From Oscillospiraceae bacterium (GTDB lineage Bacteria > Bacillota > Clostridia > Oscillospirales > Oscillospiraceae): a stretch of DNA of 6,006 nucleotides. Location of the stretch: the NCBI GenBank assembly GCA_029065305.1, contig JAIEIQ010000346.1, positions 1 through 6,006 on the forward strand. Direction: 5' to 3'. Of this stretch, positions 1 to 5,429 are shown piece after piece. Position numbers and translations under genes: made by a program. A model generated the notes under the pieces. The model was not told the origin of the DNA, searched no databases, and worked only from the letters and a program-made list of their open reading frames with translations. Position 1 is the stretch's first letter. Each line of letters begins with the position of its first letter.

Positions 1-1
1 C

Positions 2-436
2 TTCCTCACCGCCAAGGGCGCGCTGGCCGACCGGGTGAAGGGGCTGCGGCTGGGGGCGGAGGACTACATCGTCAAGCCCTTTGAGGTGGTGGAGCTGCTG
101 GCCCGGGTGGACGTGGTCCTCCGCCGCTACCAGAAGCGGGACGCAGTGCTGGAGGTGGGCGGACTGCGCATCGACACCGGGTCCATGCAGGTCTGGCGGG
201 ACGGGGCGGAGATCGGCCTGACAAAAACGGAGTACGAGCTCCTGCTCCTCTTCGCCCGGAACCCCCGGCGGGCCATGTACCGGGAGACCATCTATGAGCG
301 GGTCTGGGGCGGGGACTACCCCTTCGGCAGCAAGGCGGTGGACCTCCACGTCCAGCGGCTGCGGCGGAAGGTGGGCTGGGAAAACCAGCTCAAGGCCGTC
401 AACAAGGTGGGCTACCGCCTGGAGGTGGAGCCGTGA
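2..436 (+). CDS. OmpR/PhoB-family response regulator, 3' part (5' end outside window)
   Basis: Cytoplasmic two-component DNA-binding regulator. The frame is open to the left edge, so 144 residues are visible and roughly 80 N-terminal residues, including the phosphorylated Asp, lie outside. Visible receiver end: a beta-4 stretch FLTAKG with the conserved switch Thr, then GLRLGAEDYIVKPF with the invariant Lys of the KPF motif. After a short linker comes the winged-helix domain, with the recognition-helix pattern KAVDLHVQRLRRKV and the terminal hairpin KAVNKVGYRLE. A GTG at 35 is an internal codon, not the true start, because the receiver fold continues upstream of it. The stop TGA (434-436) overlaps the GTG start of the sensor kinase, so the two are cotranslated partners. 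Family assignment is firm; the regulon is unknown, with a possible target noted at 2625-2644. Confidence 0.95.
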   Translation, partial: FLTAKGALADRVKGLRLGAEDYIVKPFEVVELLARVDVVLRRYQKRDAVLEVGGLRIDTGSMQVWRDGAEIGLTKTEYELLLLFARNPRRAMYRETIYERVWGGDYPFGSKAVDLHVQRLRRKVGWENQLKAVNKVGYRLEVEP

Positions 437-1842
437 AATTCCGGGTGAAGATGACGCTGTGTATGCTGGCGCTGCTGTCGGCGCTGTTCGGGGCGGGGGG
501 AAGCCTGCTCATCTCCGCGTCCTTTCAGGACGCCCTGGAGCGGGAGAAAAACGCCGCCTTCTCCTCCTGCGGGACGGTGTGGAGCGTCCTCCAGATCGTC
601 AACGGCATGGACACCTACCTGGACGCGGAGGCCATCACCCGGGCGGTGGACCAGCTGTACACGCAGAACCAGTCCGCCTGGGCGGGGCTGCGGCTGTCCA
701 CCGAGCGGGAGGAGCTGTACAGCGTGGGGATGACGGAGCCTCTGGCCCTGGTGGCGGGGGAGTCCCCGGTGTCCGGGGAGTGTTTGTTCCGGGTAGCGCC
801 GGGCCGGTCCGGCGGGCTCTACCTGCTGCTCTCCAGCGCCGTGGAGGCCAGCGGGGAGGTGCTGCGCCTCCAGACGGCCCACGAGGTCACGGACCTCTAC
901 CACCTGCGCCGGGCCCAGCAGAGGATCTACCTGCGGATCTTCGGGGCGATGATCCTGCTGTGCGCCGCCGTCGCCCACACCATCTCCAAGGTGCTGACCG
1001 CCCCTCTGACGGGGCTCTCCCGGACCTCCCGGGCCATCGCCTCCGGGGACTTCTCCAGCTGGGTCCCCATCCGCTCCGAGGACGAGATCGGCGCGGTGGG
1101 GGAGGACTTCAACATCATGGCCGCCCGGATGGAGGAGACGGTGGACCAGCTCCGGCAGGCCATGGAGCGGCAGGAGCGGTTTATGGGCAGCTTCGCCCAC
1201 GAGCTGAAGACCCCCATGACGGCCCTCATCGGCTACGCCGACCTCCTGCGGGGCGGCACCCTCACGGACGGGGAGCGGAACGAGGCCGCCGGGTACATCT
1301 ACTCCGAGAGCAAGCGGCTGGAGAATCTGTCGAAGAAGCTGCTGGAGCTGCTGGTCCTGCGGCAGGGGGAGCTGCCCTTGCAGGCGGTGTCCCCGGCGGA
1401 GCTGGCCGGGGCCCTGGCGGAGCGGCTGCGGCCGCTGTACGAGGCGGAGGGGATTGTCCTCACCTGCGAGGGCCAGGAGGGGCTGTGCCGTCTGGAGCCG
1501 GATTTGGTGTGGTCCCTGCTGCTCAATCTGGTGGACAACGCCCGGAAGGCGGTGGAGGGGGGCGGGCACATCCGTCTGGAGGTGGAGCTGCTGCCCGACG
1601 GGTGCCGTTTCCGGGTGTCCGACGATGGGCGGGGCGTCCCGCCCCAGGCCCTGGAGCATTTGACGGAGGCATTTTACCGGGTGGACAAGGCCCGCTCCCG
1701 GGCCCAGGGGGGCTTCGGCCTGGGGCTGGCCCTGTGCCGGGAGATCGCGGCCCTCCACGGCGGGAGCATCCGCTTTGAGAACCGGCCCGCCAGCGAGAAG
1801 GGGACCTGCGTGACTGCGGAGCTGAGAGGGGGCCGGGTATGA
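433..1842 (+). CDS. Membrane sensor histidine kinase (HAMP-HisKA-HATPase)
   Basis: Autophosphorylates on His and passes phosphate to the regulator encoded just upstream. The 469-residue protein has TM1 at about 7-30, an extracytoplasmic sensor of about 135 residues with no family I recognise, TM2 at about 165-188, and a HAMP linker to about 240. The H-box FAHELKTPMTALIGYADLLR carries phospho-acceptor His256. The ATP-binding domain has the N-box LLLNLVDNARKA (Asn369), G1 box DDGRG (397-401) and G2 box GFGLGLAL (from 427). The start is GTG at 433, sharing GTGA with the regulator's stop, and a GGAGG at 421-425 sits 7 bases upstream; a later ATG at 451 would cut into TM1. It resembles the VanS/PhoR-like kinases common beside OmpR regulators in Clostridia. 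The signal sensed cannot be read from sequence. Confidence 0.96.
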   Translation: MKFRVKMTLCMLALLSALFGAGGSLLISASFQDALEREKNAAFSSCGTVWSVLQIVNGMDTYLDAEAITRAVDQLYTQNQSAWAGLRLSTEREELYSVGMTEPLALVAGESPVSGECLFRVAPGRSGGLYLLLSSAVEASGEVLRLQTAHEVTDLYHLRRAQQRIYLRIFGAMILLCAAVAHTISKVLTAPLTGLSRTSRAIASGDFSSWVPIRSEDEIGAVGEDFNIMAARMEETVDQLRQAMERQERFMGSFAHELKTPMTALIGYADLLRGGTLTDGERNEAAGYIYSESKRLENLSKKLLELLVLRQGELPLQAVSPAELAGALAERLRPLYEAEGIVLTCEGQEGLCRLEPDLVWSLLLNLVDNARKAVEGGGHIRLEVELLPDGCRFRVSDDGRGVPPQALEHLTEAFYRVDKARSRAQGGFGLGLALCREIAALHGGSIRFENRPASEKGTCVTAELRGGRV

Positions 1843-2612
1843 GGCGGATGAGAGGGGCGCTGCTGGTGTTGCTGACGGCGGTGCTGGTAGCCGGGGGAGC
1901 CACGCTGCCCTACATCGCCTCCCTGGTCCAGGACCGGTATCTGGAGAGCGAGGTGGATGTCTGGACCTTCGACCCGGTGGGCCTGCGGCTGGGGGACGAG
2001 CCGGCGGTTTGGCCTGCCCTGTGCCTGATGGCCGGGGAGTGCGAGTGGCTGGGCTGGAACAGCGAAACCAACCTGTCCGAGGAGGAGGCCAGGGCCGCCG
2101 CCCGGGAGGCCGCGGCTCTCCTGGAGAAGAGCGGCCTCGCGGAGCCAGGGGTTGCCGGTGTTGGCCTGGATGAGATATGGACAGAGACAAGCCTCCTGGT
2201 TTCCGGAGGCGTCCGGGGCCTCTCCGCCGTCCTGTGGAGCTGCTCCTGGAATGTGGTGGACAATCTGGGGAATTTCCTGTTCTGTACTCTCCTCATCGAT
2301 GACAGCACCGGAAAGCTGGTGCAGGCAGTCGTGAGCGGGCCGGCCTTCGAGGAGACGGAGTCGATCTACGCCCAGATGGAGAATTGGCGGACGTTTCTGG
2401 AGGACTACTACGGCCTGGAGGTGGAGGTGCTGGGGGAGCGGACGTTTGAGCAGGCCGTCTACGACAAGGGAGAAGGGGCGGGACAAGCGCTGGGACAGGG
2501 GGCTGTGCCGGAGCGGCGGTTCATCCTGGGCTTCGACCTGGGGGAGGAGCTGGGGCGGCAGAAGGTGCTGCTGGACCTGCTGGCGGGGATGACCGCGTTT
2601 AATATACAATAA
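1839..2612 (+). CDS. Unrecognised membrane-anchored/exported protein encoded with the two-component pair
   Basis: The 257-residue product was not recognised. A short basic start (MRRMR) precedes one hydrophobic segment at about 6-26, so the rest probably lies outside the membrane, either anchored or released. Its outer part has four cysteines (62, 68, 135, 149) that could form disulfides. A predicted helix, EEEARAAAREAAALLEKSGL (81-100), and a strand-like stretch ending LLIDDSTGKLVQAVVSG (151-167) weakly recall PepSY-type domains; this is a pattern impression only. The start ATG overlaps the kinase stop (ATGA), with a GAGAGGGGG ribosome site about 6 bases before it; a second ATG lies three codons in. 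Tight coupling suggests an accessory protein that tunes the kinase, by analogy with YycH/YycI of the WalK system, but no homology to those is visible. Confidence 0.88.
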   Translation: MRRMRGALLVLLTAVLVAGGATLPYIASLVQDRYLESEVDVWTFDPVGLRLGDEPAVWPALCLMAGECEWLGWNSETNLSEEEARAAAREAAALLEKSGLAEPGVAGVGLDEIWTETSLLVSGGVRGLSAVLWSCSWNVVDNLGNFLFCTLLIDDSTGKLVQAVVSGPAFEETESIYAQMENWRTFLEDYYGLEVEVLGERTFEQAVYDKGEGAGQALGQGAVPERRFILGFDLGEELGRQKVLLDLLAGMTAFNIQ

Positions 2613-2624
2613 TGGTGGACCTTT

Positions 2625-2644
2625 GATGCCGGACAGATGCCGGA
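2625..2644 (+). repeat. Perfect 9-bp direct repeat, 11-base period, before the VanY-like gene
   Basis: GATGCCGGA occurs at 2625-2633 and again at 2636-2644, separated by CA. OmpR/PhoB-type regulators typically bind direct repeats spaced by one helical turn, and such a regulator is encoded about 2 kb upstream. The repeat lies 68 bases before the preferred start of the carboxypeptidase. No good sigma-A promoter is visible just downstream; the nearest -10-like hexamer is TATCCT at 2673-2678 with no matching -35, which would fit an activator-dependent promoter. The repeat is seen; its role as a binding site is inferred. Confidence 0.4.
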
Positions 2645-2711
2645 ACCATGACGTTTTGTGTGAAAACAGGCGTATCCTGCCGTTAACCTAGAGAACAGGA
2701 CGGTGTTTCAC

Positions 2712-3545
2712 ATGGAGAAAATGGACAGGAGAGACGCGGCTGTTTCCGCCGGAAAGAGGACAGGCAGACGGACCCGCCGCCGCAGGCGGATGTCCGGGCC
2801 CGGACGGGTGTTGTTTTCCATCTCGGCGGGGCTGTTTGTGATGGCGCTGGTCCTCGCGGCCCTCGCGCCGCCGCCGGCCCAGGCCGGATCGGAGGAGGGC
2901 AGGGGCCTGCCGGACTCGGCGGGAGTGACGGCGCCGCCGCTGTCCCGAGGGGAGGAGCCGGTTCTGCCCTCGGAGGAGGAGGACTGGCGGCTTGTGCTGG
3001 TCAACGCCTGGAATCCTCTGCCGGAGGACGAGACGGTCACGCTGAAGGAGCTGTCCAACGGCCTGCGGGTGGACGAGCGGTGCTATCCGGATCTACAGGC
3101 GATGATGGATGCCTGCCGGGCGGACGGGGAGAGCCCGGTGATCTGCTCCGCCTACCGCAGCCGGGAGAAGCAGGCGGAGCTGTTTCAGAACAAAGTGGAC
3201 AGGCTGCTGGCCCAGGGGTATACCCGGGAGGGGGCGGAGGCCGAGGCCGGAAAGTCGGTGGCGGTCCCCGGCACCAGCGAGCACCAGCTGGGGCTGGCGG
3301 TGGATATCGTGGATCTGTACAACCAGAATCTGGACCACACCCAGGAGGACACCGCTGTGCAGAAATGGCTGATGGAGCACAGCTGGGAGTACGGCTTTGT
3401 TCTCCGCTACCCCAACGGGAAGAGCGAGCTGACCGGGATTATCTATGAGCCCTGGCACTACCGGTATGTGGGGAGGGAGGCTGCGGCGGAGATGCGGACG
3501 CTGGGGGTGTGCCTGGAGGAGTACCTGGAGGCGTTGGACAAATAG
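2712..3545 (+). CDS. VanY-like D,D/D,L-carboxypeptidase (peptidase family M15B), exported
   Basis: Zinc peptidase expected to trim the terminal D-amino acid from peptidoglycan stem peptides outside the membrane. In the 277-residue form, a very basic N-terminus (RRTRRRRR at about 19-26) precedes a hydrophobic segment at 33-52 ending PPPAQA, a likely signal-peptidase site near 58. A Pro/Glu-rich linker follows to about 90. The catalytic domain has the substrate-side SAYRSREKQAELFQ, the zinc motif SEHQLGLAVD (His191, Asp198), and EPWHYRYVG (catalytic Glu246, zinc ligand His249). I chose ATG 2712 because the AGGA at 2697-2700 is 11 bases before it but only 2 bases before the alternative GTG at 2703, which adds three residues; ATG 2721 is also possible. 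It stands alone after the two-component cluster. No D-Ala-D-Lac/D-Ser ligase is in view, so vancomycin resistance should not be inferred. Confidence 0.93.
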   Translation: MEKMDRRDAAVSAGKRTGRRTRRRRRMSGPGRVLFSISAGLFVMALVLAALAPPPAQAGSEEGRGLPDSAGVTAPPLSRGEEPVLPSEEEDWRLVLVNAWNPLPEDETVTLKELSNGLRVDERCYPDLQAMMDACRADGESPVICSAYRSREKQAELFQNKVDRLLAQGYTREGAEAEAGKSVAVPGTSEHQLGLAVDIVDLYNQNLDHTQEDTAVQKWLMEHSWEYGFVLRYPNGKSELTGIIYEPWHYRYVGREAAAEMRTLGVCLEEYLEALDK

Positions 3546-3600
3546 ACATTCGGCCCGGATTGGCTTTATGGCCCCTGAATTTTCACGGGACGCACCGGCC

Positions 3601-3640
3601 GCAAAAAAGGGAAACGGGTATTCCCGTCTCCCTTTTTTGC
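3601..3640. terminator. Bidirectional intrinsic terminator between convergent genes
   Basis: Two 18-base arms (3601-3618 and 3623-3640) around a TATT loop form an inverted repeat with a single mismatch. The arms begin GCAAAAAAGGG on one side and end CCCTTTTTTGC on the other, so either transcript gives a GC-containing stem followed by a run of six U. On the minus strand the one mismatch becomes a G-U wobble, so that direction folds slightly better. It sits between the stops of the VanY-like gene (+) and the desulforedoxin-like gene (-), and should end both units. Confidence 0.92.
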
Positions 3641-3648
3641 GTATTCCC

Positions 3649-3978
3649 TCAGTCCAGGATCTCCATCAGCCTGCCGCAGCAGACGGGGATGGGGTCGCCG
3701 GCCTTGATGTGCTCGGTGCGGTTGCAGATATAGCAGTAGACATCGGTGTCATAGGGGGCCAGGACGGTGGGCTGGGCCTTGACCTCCTCGGCGGTCAGCC
3801 CCTCAATGTGGAACTTGGCCGATTTGTCCTCCGCCTTCATGTAGGTCCCCATGGGCTCCAGCCGCTTGGTGCCGCCGGTGCAGTTGCCCATCTTGATCCA
3901 CAGTGCCTCCAGCTCCGCAGCCTCAGAGGCGTGCTCGGGAATGATCTCCACGATGTCCTTGTCGATACGGATTTTCAT
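3649..3978 (-). CDS. Small protein with C-terminal desulforedoxin-like Cys4 iron site
   Basis: In this 109-residue soluble protein the last third reads VYCYICNRTEHIKAGDPIPV followed by CCGRLMEIL. That gives cysteines 82, 85, 100 and 101, a C-x2-C-x14-C-C layout very close to desulforedoxin and the N-terminal knuckle of desulfoferrodoxin, which hold one iron by four Cys. The first ~75 residues (with one more Cys at 33) are not recognised and do not match the His-rich superoxide reductase domain, so this is not a full desulfoferrodoxin. The start has a GGGGAG ribosome site five bases upstream, and the gene follows the rubrerythrin by 20 bases with no terminator between. An electron-transfer or metal-holding role alongside the rubrerythrin is inferred. 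A zinc knuckle is the alternative. Confidence 0.85.
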   Translation of the reverse strand: MKIRIDKDIVEIIPEHASEAAELEALWIKMGNCTGGTKRLEPMGTYMKAEDKSAKFHIEGLTAEEVKAQPTVLAPYDTDVYCYICNRTEHIKAGDPIPVCCGRLMEILD

Positions 3979-3998
3979 AGCTGCTCCCCTGCCTTCAA

Positions 3999-4541
3999 TC
4001 AGCCGAAGTACCGCTCCAGCAGACCCTTGAAGGCCTTGCCGTGGCGGGCCTCGTCCCGGGCCATCTCGTGGACGGTGTCGTGGATGGCGTCCAGACCCAG
4101 CTCCTTGGCCTTCTTGGCGATAGCCATCTTGCCGGCGGTGGCGCCGTTCTCGGCCTCAACGCGCATCTCCAGGTTCTTCTTGGTGCTGTCAGTCACCACC
4201 TCGCCCAGCAGCTCGGCGAACTTGGCGGCGTGCTCGGCCTCCTCATAGGCGGCCTTCTCCCAGTACAGGCCGATCTCGGGATAGCCCTCGCGGTGAGCCA
4301 CACGGGCCATAGCCAGATACATGCCCACCTCGGTGCACTCGCCGGAGAAGTTGGCCCGCAGACCCTCCAGAATCTCCGCGTCCACGCCGGCGGCCACGCC
4401 CACCACGTGCTCCGCGGCCCAGTTCATCTCCGCCTTCTGCTCGGTGAACTTGGAGCCAGCCACACCGCACTGGGGGCACTTCTCGGGGGGAACATCACCT
4501 TCATGCACGTAGCCGCAGACAGGGCAAACCCACTTTTTCAT
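3999..4541 (-). CDS. Reverse rubrerythrin (N-terminal rubredoxin, C-terminal diiron domain)
   Basis: Cytoplasmic non-haem iron peroxidase that reduces hydrogen peroxide (and, in studied clostridial relatives, supports oxygen reduction) with electrons from NAD(P)H through a reductase. The 180-residue product starts with a rubredoxin-type knuckle, [10 protein letters not shown] and CPQCG (Cys6, 9, 22, 25). The ferritin-like four-helix domain follows, with diiron-ligand motifs at SGE (Glu68), EAEH (Glu101, His104), a Glu near 129-131, and DEARH (Glu164, His167). Classical rubrerythrin has the opposite domain order, so this matches the reverse rubrerythrins described in Clostridium. The ATG has an AAGGAG site about 10 bases upstream. 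It lies 37 bases after the PerR-like gene and 20 before the desulforedoxin-like gene, in one direction, suggesting a peroxide-stress operon. Confidence 0.94.
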   Translation of the reverse strand: MKKWVCPVCGYVHEGDVPPEKCPQCGVAGSKFTEQKAEMNWAAEHVVGVAAGVDAEILEGLRANFSGECTEVGMYLAMARVAHREGYPEIGLYWEKAAYEEAEHAAKFAELLGEVVTDSTKKNLEMRVEAENGATAGKMAIAKKAKELGLDAIHDTVHEMARDEARHGKAFKGLLERYFG

Positions 4542-4564
4542 AGCTGTTGATCTCCTTTTCCTTT

Positions 4565-4583
4565 ATAAATGATTCTTATTATA
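4565..4583 (-). promoter_or_regulatory. Possible internal promoter/Fur-family box before the rubrerythrin gene
   Basis: This is an AT-rich island in GC-rich DNA. On the minus strand it starts with a perfect -10 hexamer TATAAT (4583-4578) and continues AAGAATCATTTAT. Aligned by eye to the 19-base E. coli Fur box, 13 positions agree, including AATCATT. A start near 4571 would leave a leader of about 30 bases with the rubrerythrin's ribosome site. Against it: no good -35 is present at 16-18 bases (GAATAG at 17), and the downstream half of the box is poor. It could let the two effector genes respond separately from the regulator. Confidence 0.35.
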
Positions 4584-4983
4584 GACGCCTTTCGGCGTTG
4601 CTATTCTCCAGAGCGCTCCGGCAGGCGGGGCAGAGGCCCAGATACGCCACCGTGCAGTCCTCCAGCAGGTATCCGGCGGTGTCCTCCGGCGGCTCCACGC
4701 GGGTCCAGGGCAGATCCGCCAGCGCGCCGCAGGCCCGGCAGCGGATGTGGCTGTGGCGGCGGGTGTCGCCGTCGTAGCGGTCGTCCCCCCCGGCCATCCC
4801 CAGCCGCAGGCACGCGCCCTCCGCCGCCATCTGGGAGAGCACCCGGTAGACGGTGGAGCGGCTGATGGTGGGCTGCTCCCGGTGGACCTGATCGTAGACC
4901 ATGGCGGCGGTGGGGTGGTTCCCCATCCGGCAGAGCGTCCGGTGGATGATCTCCTTCTGGAGCGTGTTTCTTCTGTCAGCCAT
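4579..4983 (-). CDS. perR: PerR-like Fur-family peroxide/metal-responsive repressor
   Basis: Metal-dependent DNA-binding repressor in the cytoplasm. The 134 residues align by eye with Bacillus subtilis PerR at a constant offset of 14. All five regulatory-metal ligands are kept: His23 (in NHPTA), Asp71, His77 and His79 (RRHSH), and Asp90. The last is Asp as in PerR, where Fur has Glu. The structural zinc site Cys82/85 and Cys118/121 is complete. The winged helix has TISRSTVYRVLSQM (39-52) as recognition region. The N-terminus is about 14 residues shorter than in B. subtilis; an in-frame stop just upstream and an AAGGAG site 8 bases before the ATG fix this start. A palindrome at its start site suggests autorepression, and the rubrerythrin downstream is a typical PerR target. 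Peroxide sensing by His oxidation is inferred from the ligands. Confidence 0.9.
   Translation of the reverse strand: MADRRNTLQKEIIHRTLCRMGNHPTAAMVYDQVHREQPTISRSTVYRVLSQMAAEGACLRLGMAGGDDRYDGDTRRHSHIRCRACGALADLPWTRVEPPEDTAGYLLEDCTVAYLGLCPACRSALENSNAERRL
4585..4598 (-). other. Short GAAA-loop hairpin at the end of the PerR-like gene
   Basis: Read on the minus strand, ACGCC-GAAA-GGCGT makes a five-pair stem closed by a stable GNRA tetraloop, ending just before the TAA stop of the regulator. It is followed by CTATAATAAG rather than a U-run, so it is not a convincing terminator. It could slow decay or mark a processing site between the regulator and rubrerythrin cistrons. The hairpin is visible; any function is speculative. 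Confidence 0.35.
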
Positions 4984-4998
4984 CGGTTTAACTCCTTA

Positions 4999-5015
4999 TT
5001 AGGATTAAATCCTAA
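4999..5015. promoter_or_regulatory. Perfect 17-bp palindrome, candidate operator of the PerR-like repressor
   Basis: TTAGGATTAAATCCTAA is an exact inverted repeat of two 8-base arms around a central A, between the -10 box and the ribosome site of the regulator gene. It covers the expected transcription start (near 5013), where a bound dimer would block polymerase. The odd-length arm-1-arm layout is that of Fur/PerR boxes, but the bases differ from the B. subtilis PerR box TTATAATNATTATAA. Palindrome and placement are seen; the identity of the binding protein is inferred. Confidence 0.75.
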
Positions 5016-5019
5016 AAGA

Positions 5020-5048
5020 AATATAGCACAGATACCGCCCCCTGTCAA
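5020..5048 (-). promoter_or_regulatory. Sigma-A-type promoter of the PerR-like/rubrerythrin cluster
   Basis: On the minus strand, a consensus -35 TTGACA (5048-5043) is followed after exactly 17 bases by the -10 TATATT (5025-5020). The predicted start, about 7 bases on, falls inside the palindrome at 4999-5015, leaving a leader of about 30 bases before the ATG at 4983. Confidence 0.85.
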
Positions 5049-5098
5049 GGGGAATTTTCCGGCGGGAGCGAAAAAGTTTTCCCAGAGGCGGGCTCCGC

Positions 5099-5127
5099 TT
5101 GCCAAAGGGCGGAAACCGTGGTATACT
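5099..5127 (+). promoter_or_regulatory. Sigma-A-type promoter of the 53-codon gene
   Basis: TTGCCA (5099-5104), 17 bases, TATACT (5122-5127). The predicted start near 5134 gives a leader of about 23 bases containing the AGGAGG ribosome site. It points away from the PerR-like promoter, whose -35 lies about 50 bases to the left, so the two genes are divergent. Confidence 0.78.
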
Positions 5128-5156
5128 GCGGCTATTCCAAATAGGAGGATACGGGC

Positions 5157-5318
5157 ATGGAGCCGGTGTATTACACGGTGGAAACCATCAACGGGGACTA
5201 CGCATATCTCCGCTCCGACGGGGGCGTGGAGAACCAGGTGGCGATGTTTTTGCTGCCGGAGGGCACGGATGTGGGCGTCCGGCTGCTGTGGCGGGACTTT
5301 GAGTGGTCCCTGGCCTGA
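5157..5318 (+). CDS. Small DUF3006-like protein (53 residues)
   Basis: A short gene with strong start signals: AGGAGG at 5143-5148, eight bases before the ATG, and a good promoter upstream. The product begins MEPVYYTVETINGDYAYLRS and has a core GDYAYL...DGG...V...LLPEGTDVGVRLLW, the alternating-strand pattern of small DUF3006-type proteins (GDYA-V, then LPEG---G) seen widely in Firmicutes. It is rich in aromatic and acidic residues, has no signal peptide or membrane segment, and probably folds as a small beta-barrel. The function of the family is not known to me. It stands alone, divergent from the PerR-like gene and 111 bases before the XRE regulator. The family call is from memory of the motif. 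Confidence 0.8.
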   Translation: MEPVYYTVETINGDYAYLRSDGGVENQVAMFLLPEGTDVGVRLLWRDFEWSLA

Positions 5319-5395
5319 GGCCCGCCGGACCCGTCTGTTAACAATCCGCGCGAAACTGCAAAGCGCCGTTGGTAGCGTTCCGACCGGAAAGGCGG

Positions 5396-5401
5396 TATAA
5401 T
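5396..5401 (+). promoter_or_regulatory. -10 box (TATAAT) of the XRE regulator gene
   Basis: A perfect TATAAT 28 bases before the preferred ATG at 5430. The hexamer 17 bases upstream is TAGCGT (5373-5378), a poor -35, so the promoter may be weak or need an activator. A start near 5408 would lie downstream of the alternative ATG at 5400, which argues that 5430 is the real start codon. The rest of 5319-5395 shows no clear terminator or gene. Confidence 0.6.
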
Positions 5402-5429
5402 GGGGGCAATTCTTTTGGGAGGTAACGCT

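Noticed and set aside
412..2190. Very long open frames antisense to the kinase and accessory genes, and in other frames of the same strand
   Set aside because: Their translations are Pro/Arg/Gly/Ala-rich low-complexity with no domain, as expected from GC-rich codon bias opposite real genes, while the kinase frame has complete motifs.
2652..2680. Small inverted repeats GTTTT/AAAAC and CAGG/CCTG as a terminator or riboswitch before the VanY-like gene
   Set aside because: Arms of four to five bases without a T-tract or conserved aptamer pattern are within chance expectation.
1..3545. A vancomycin-resistance (VanRS-VanY) operon
   Set aside because: No vanH/vanA-type ligase, vanX or vanT is present. 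OmpR regulators, HAMP kinases and M15B peptidases are common outside resistance clusters.
3445..4550. Plus-strand open frames across the desulforedoxin-like and rubrerythrin genes
   Set aside because: They lack ribosome sites and motifs and run through the terminator; the minus-strand proteins have complete cofactor-binding motifs.
4585..4598. Intrinsic terminator between the PerR-like and rubrerythrin genes
   Set aside because: The stem is only five pairs and no U-run follows it.
5400..5429. ATG at 5400 as start of the XRE regulator
   Set aside because: It overlaps the TATAAT box and has no ribosome site, whereas ATG 5430 has GGGAGG seven bases upstream.
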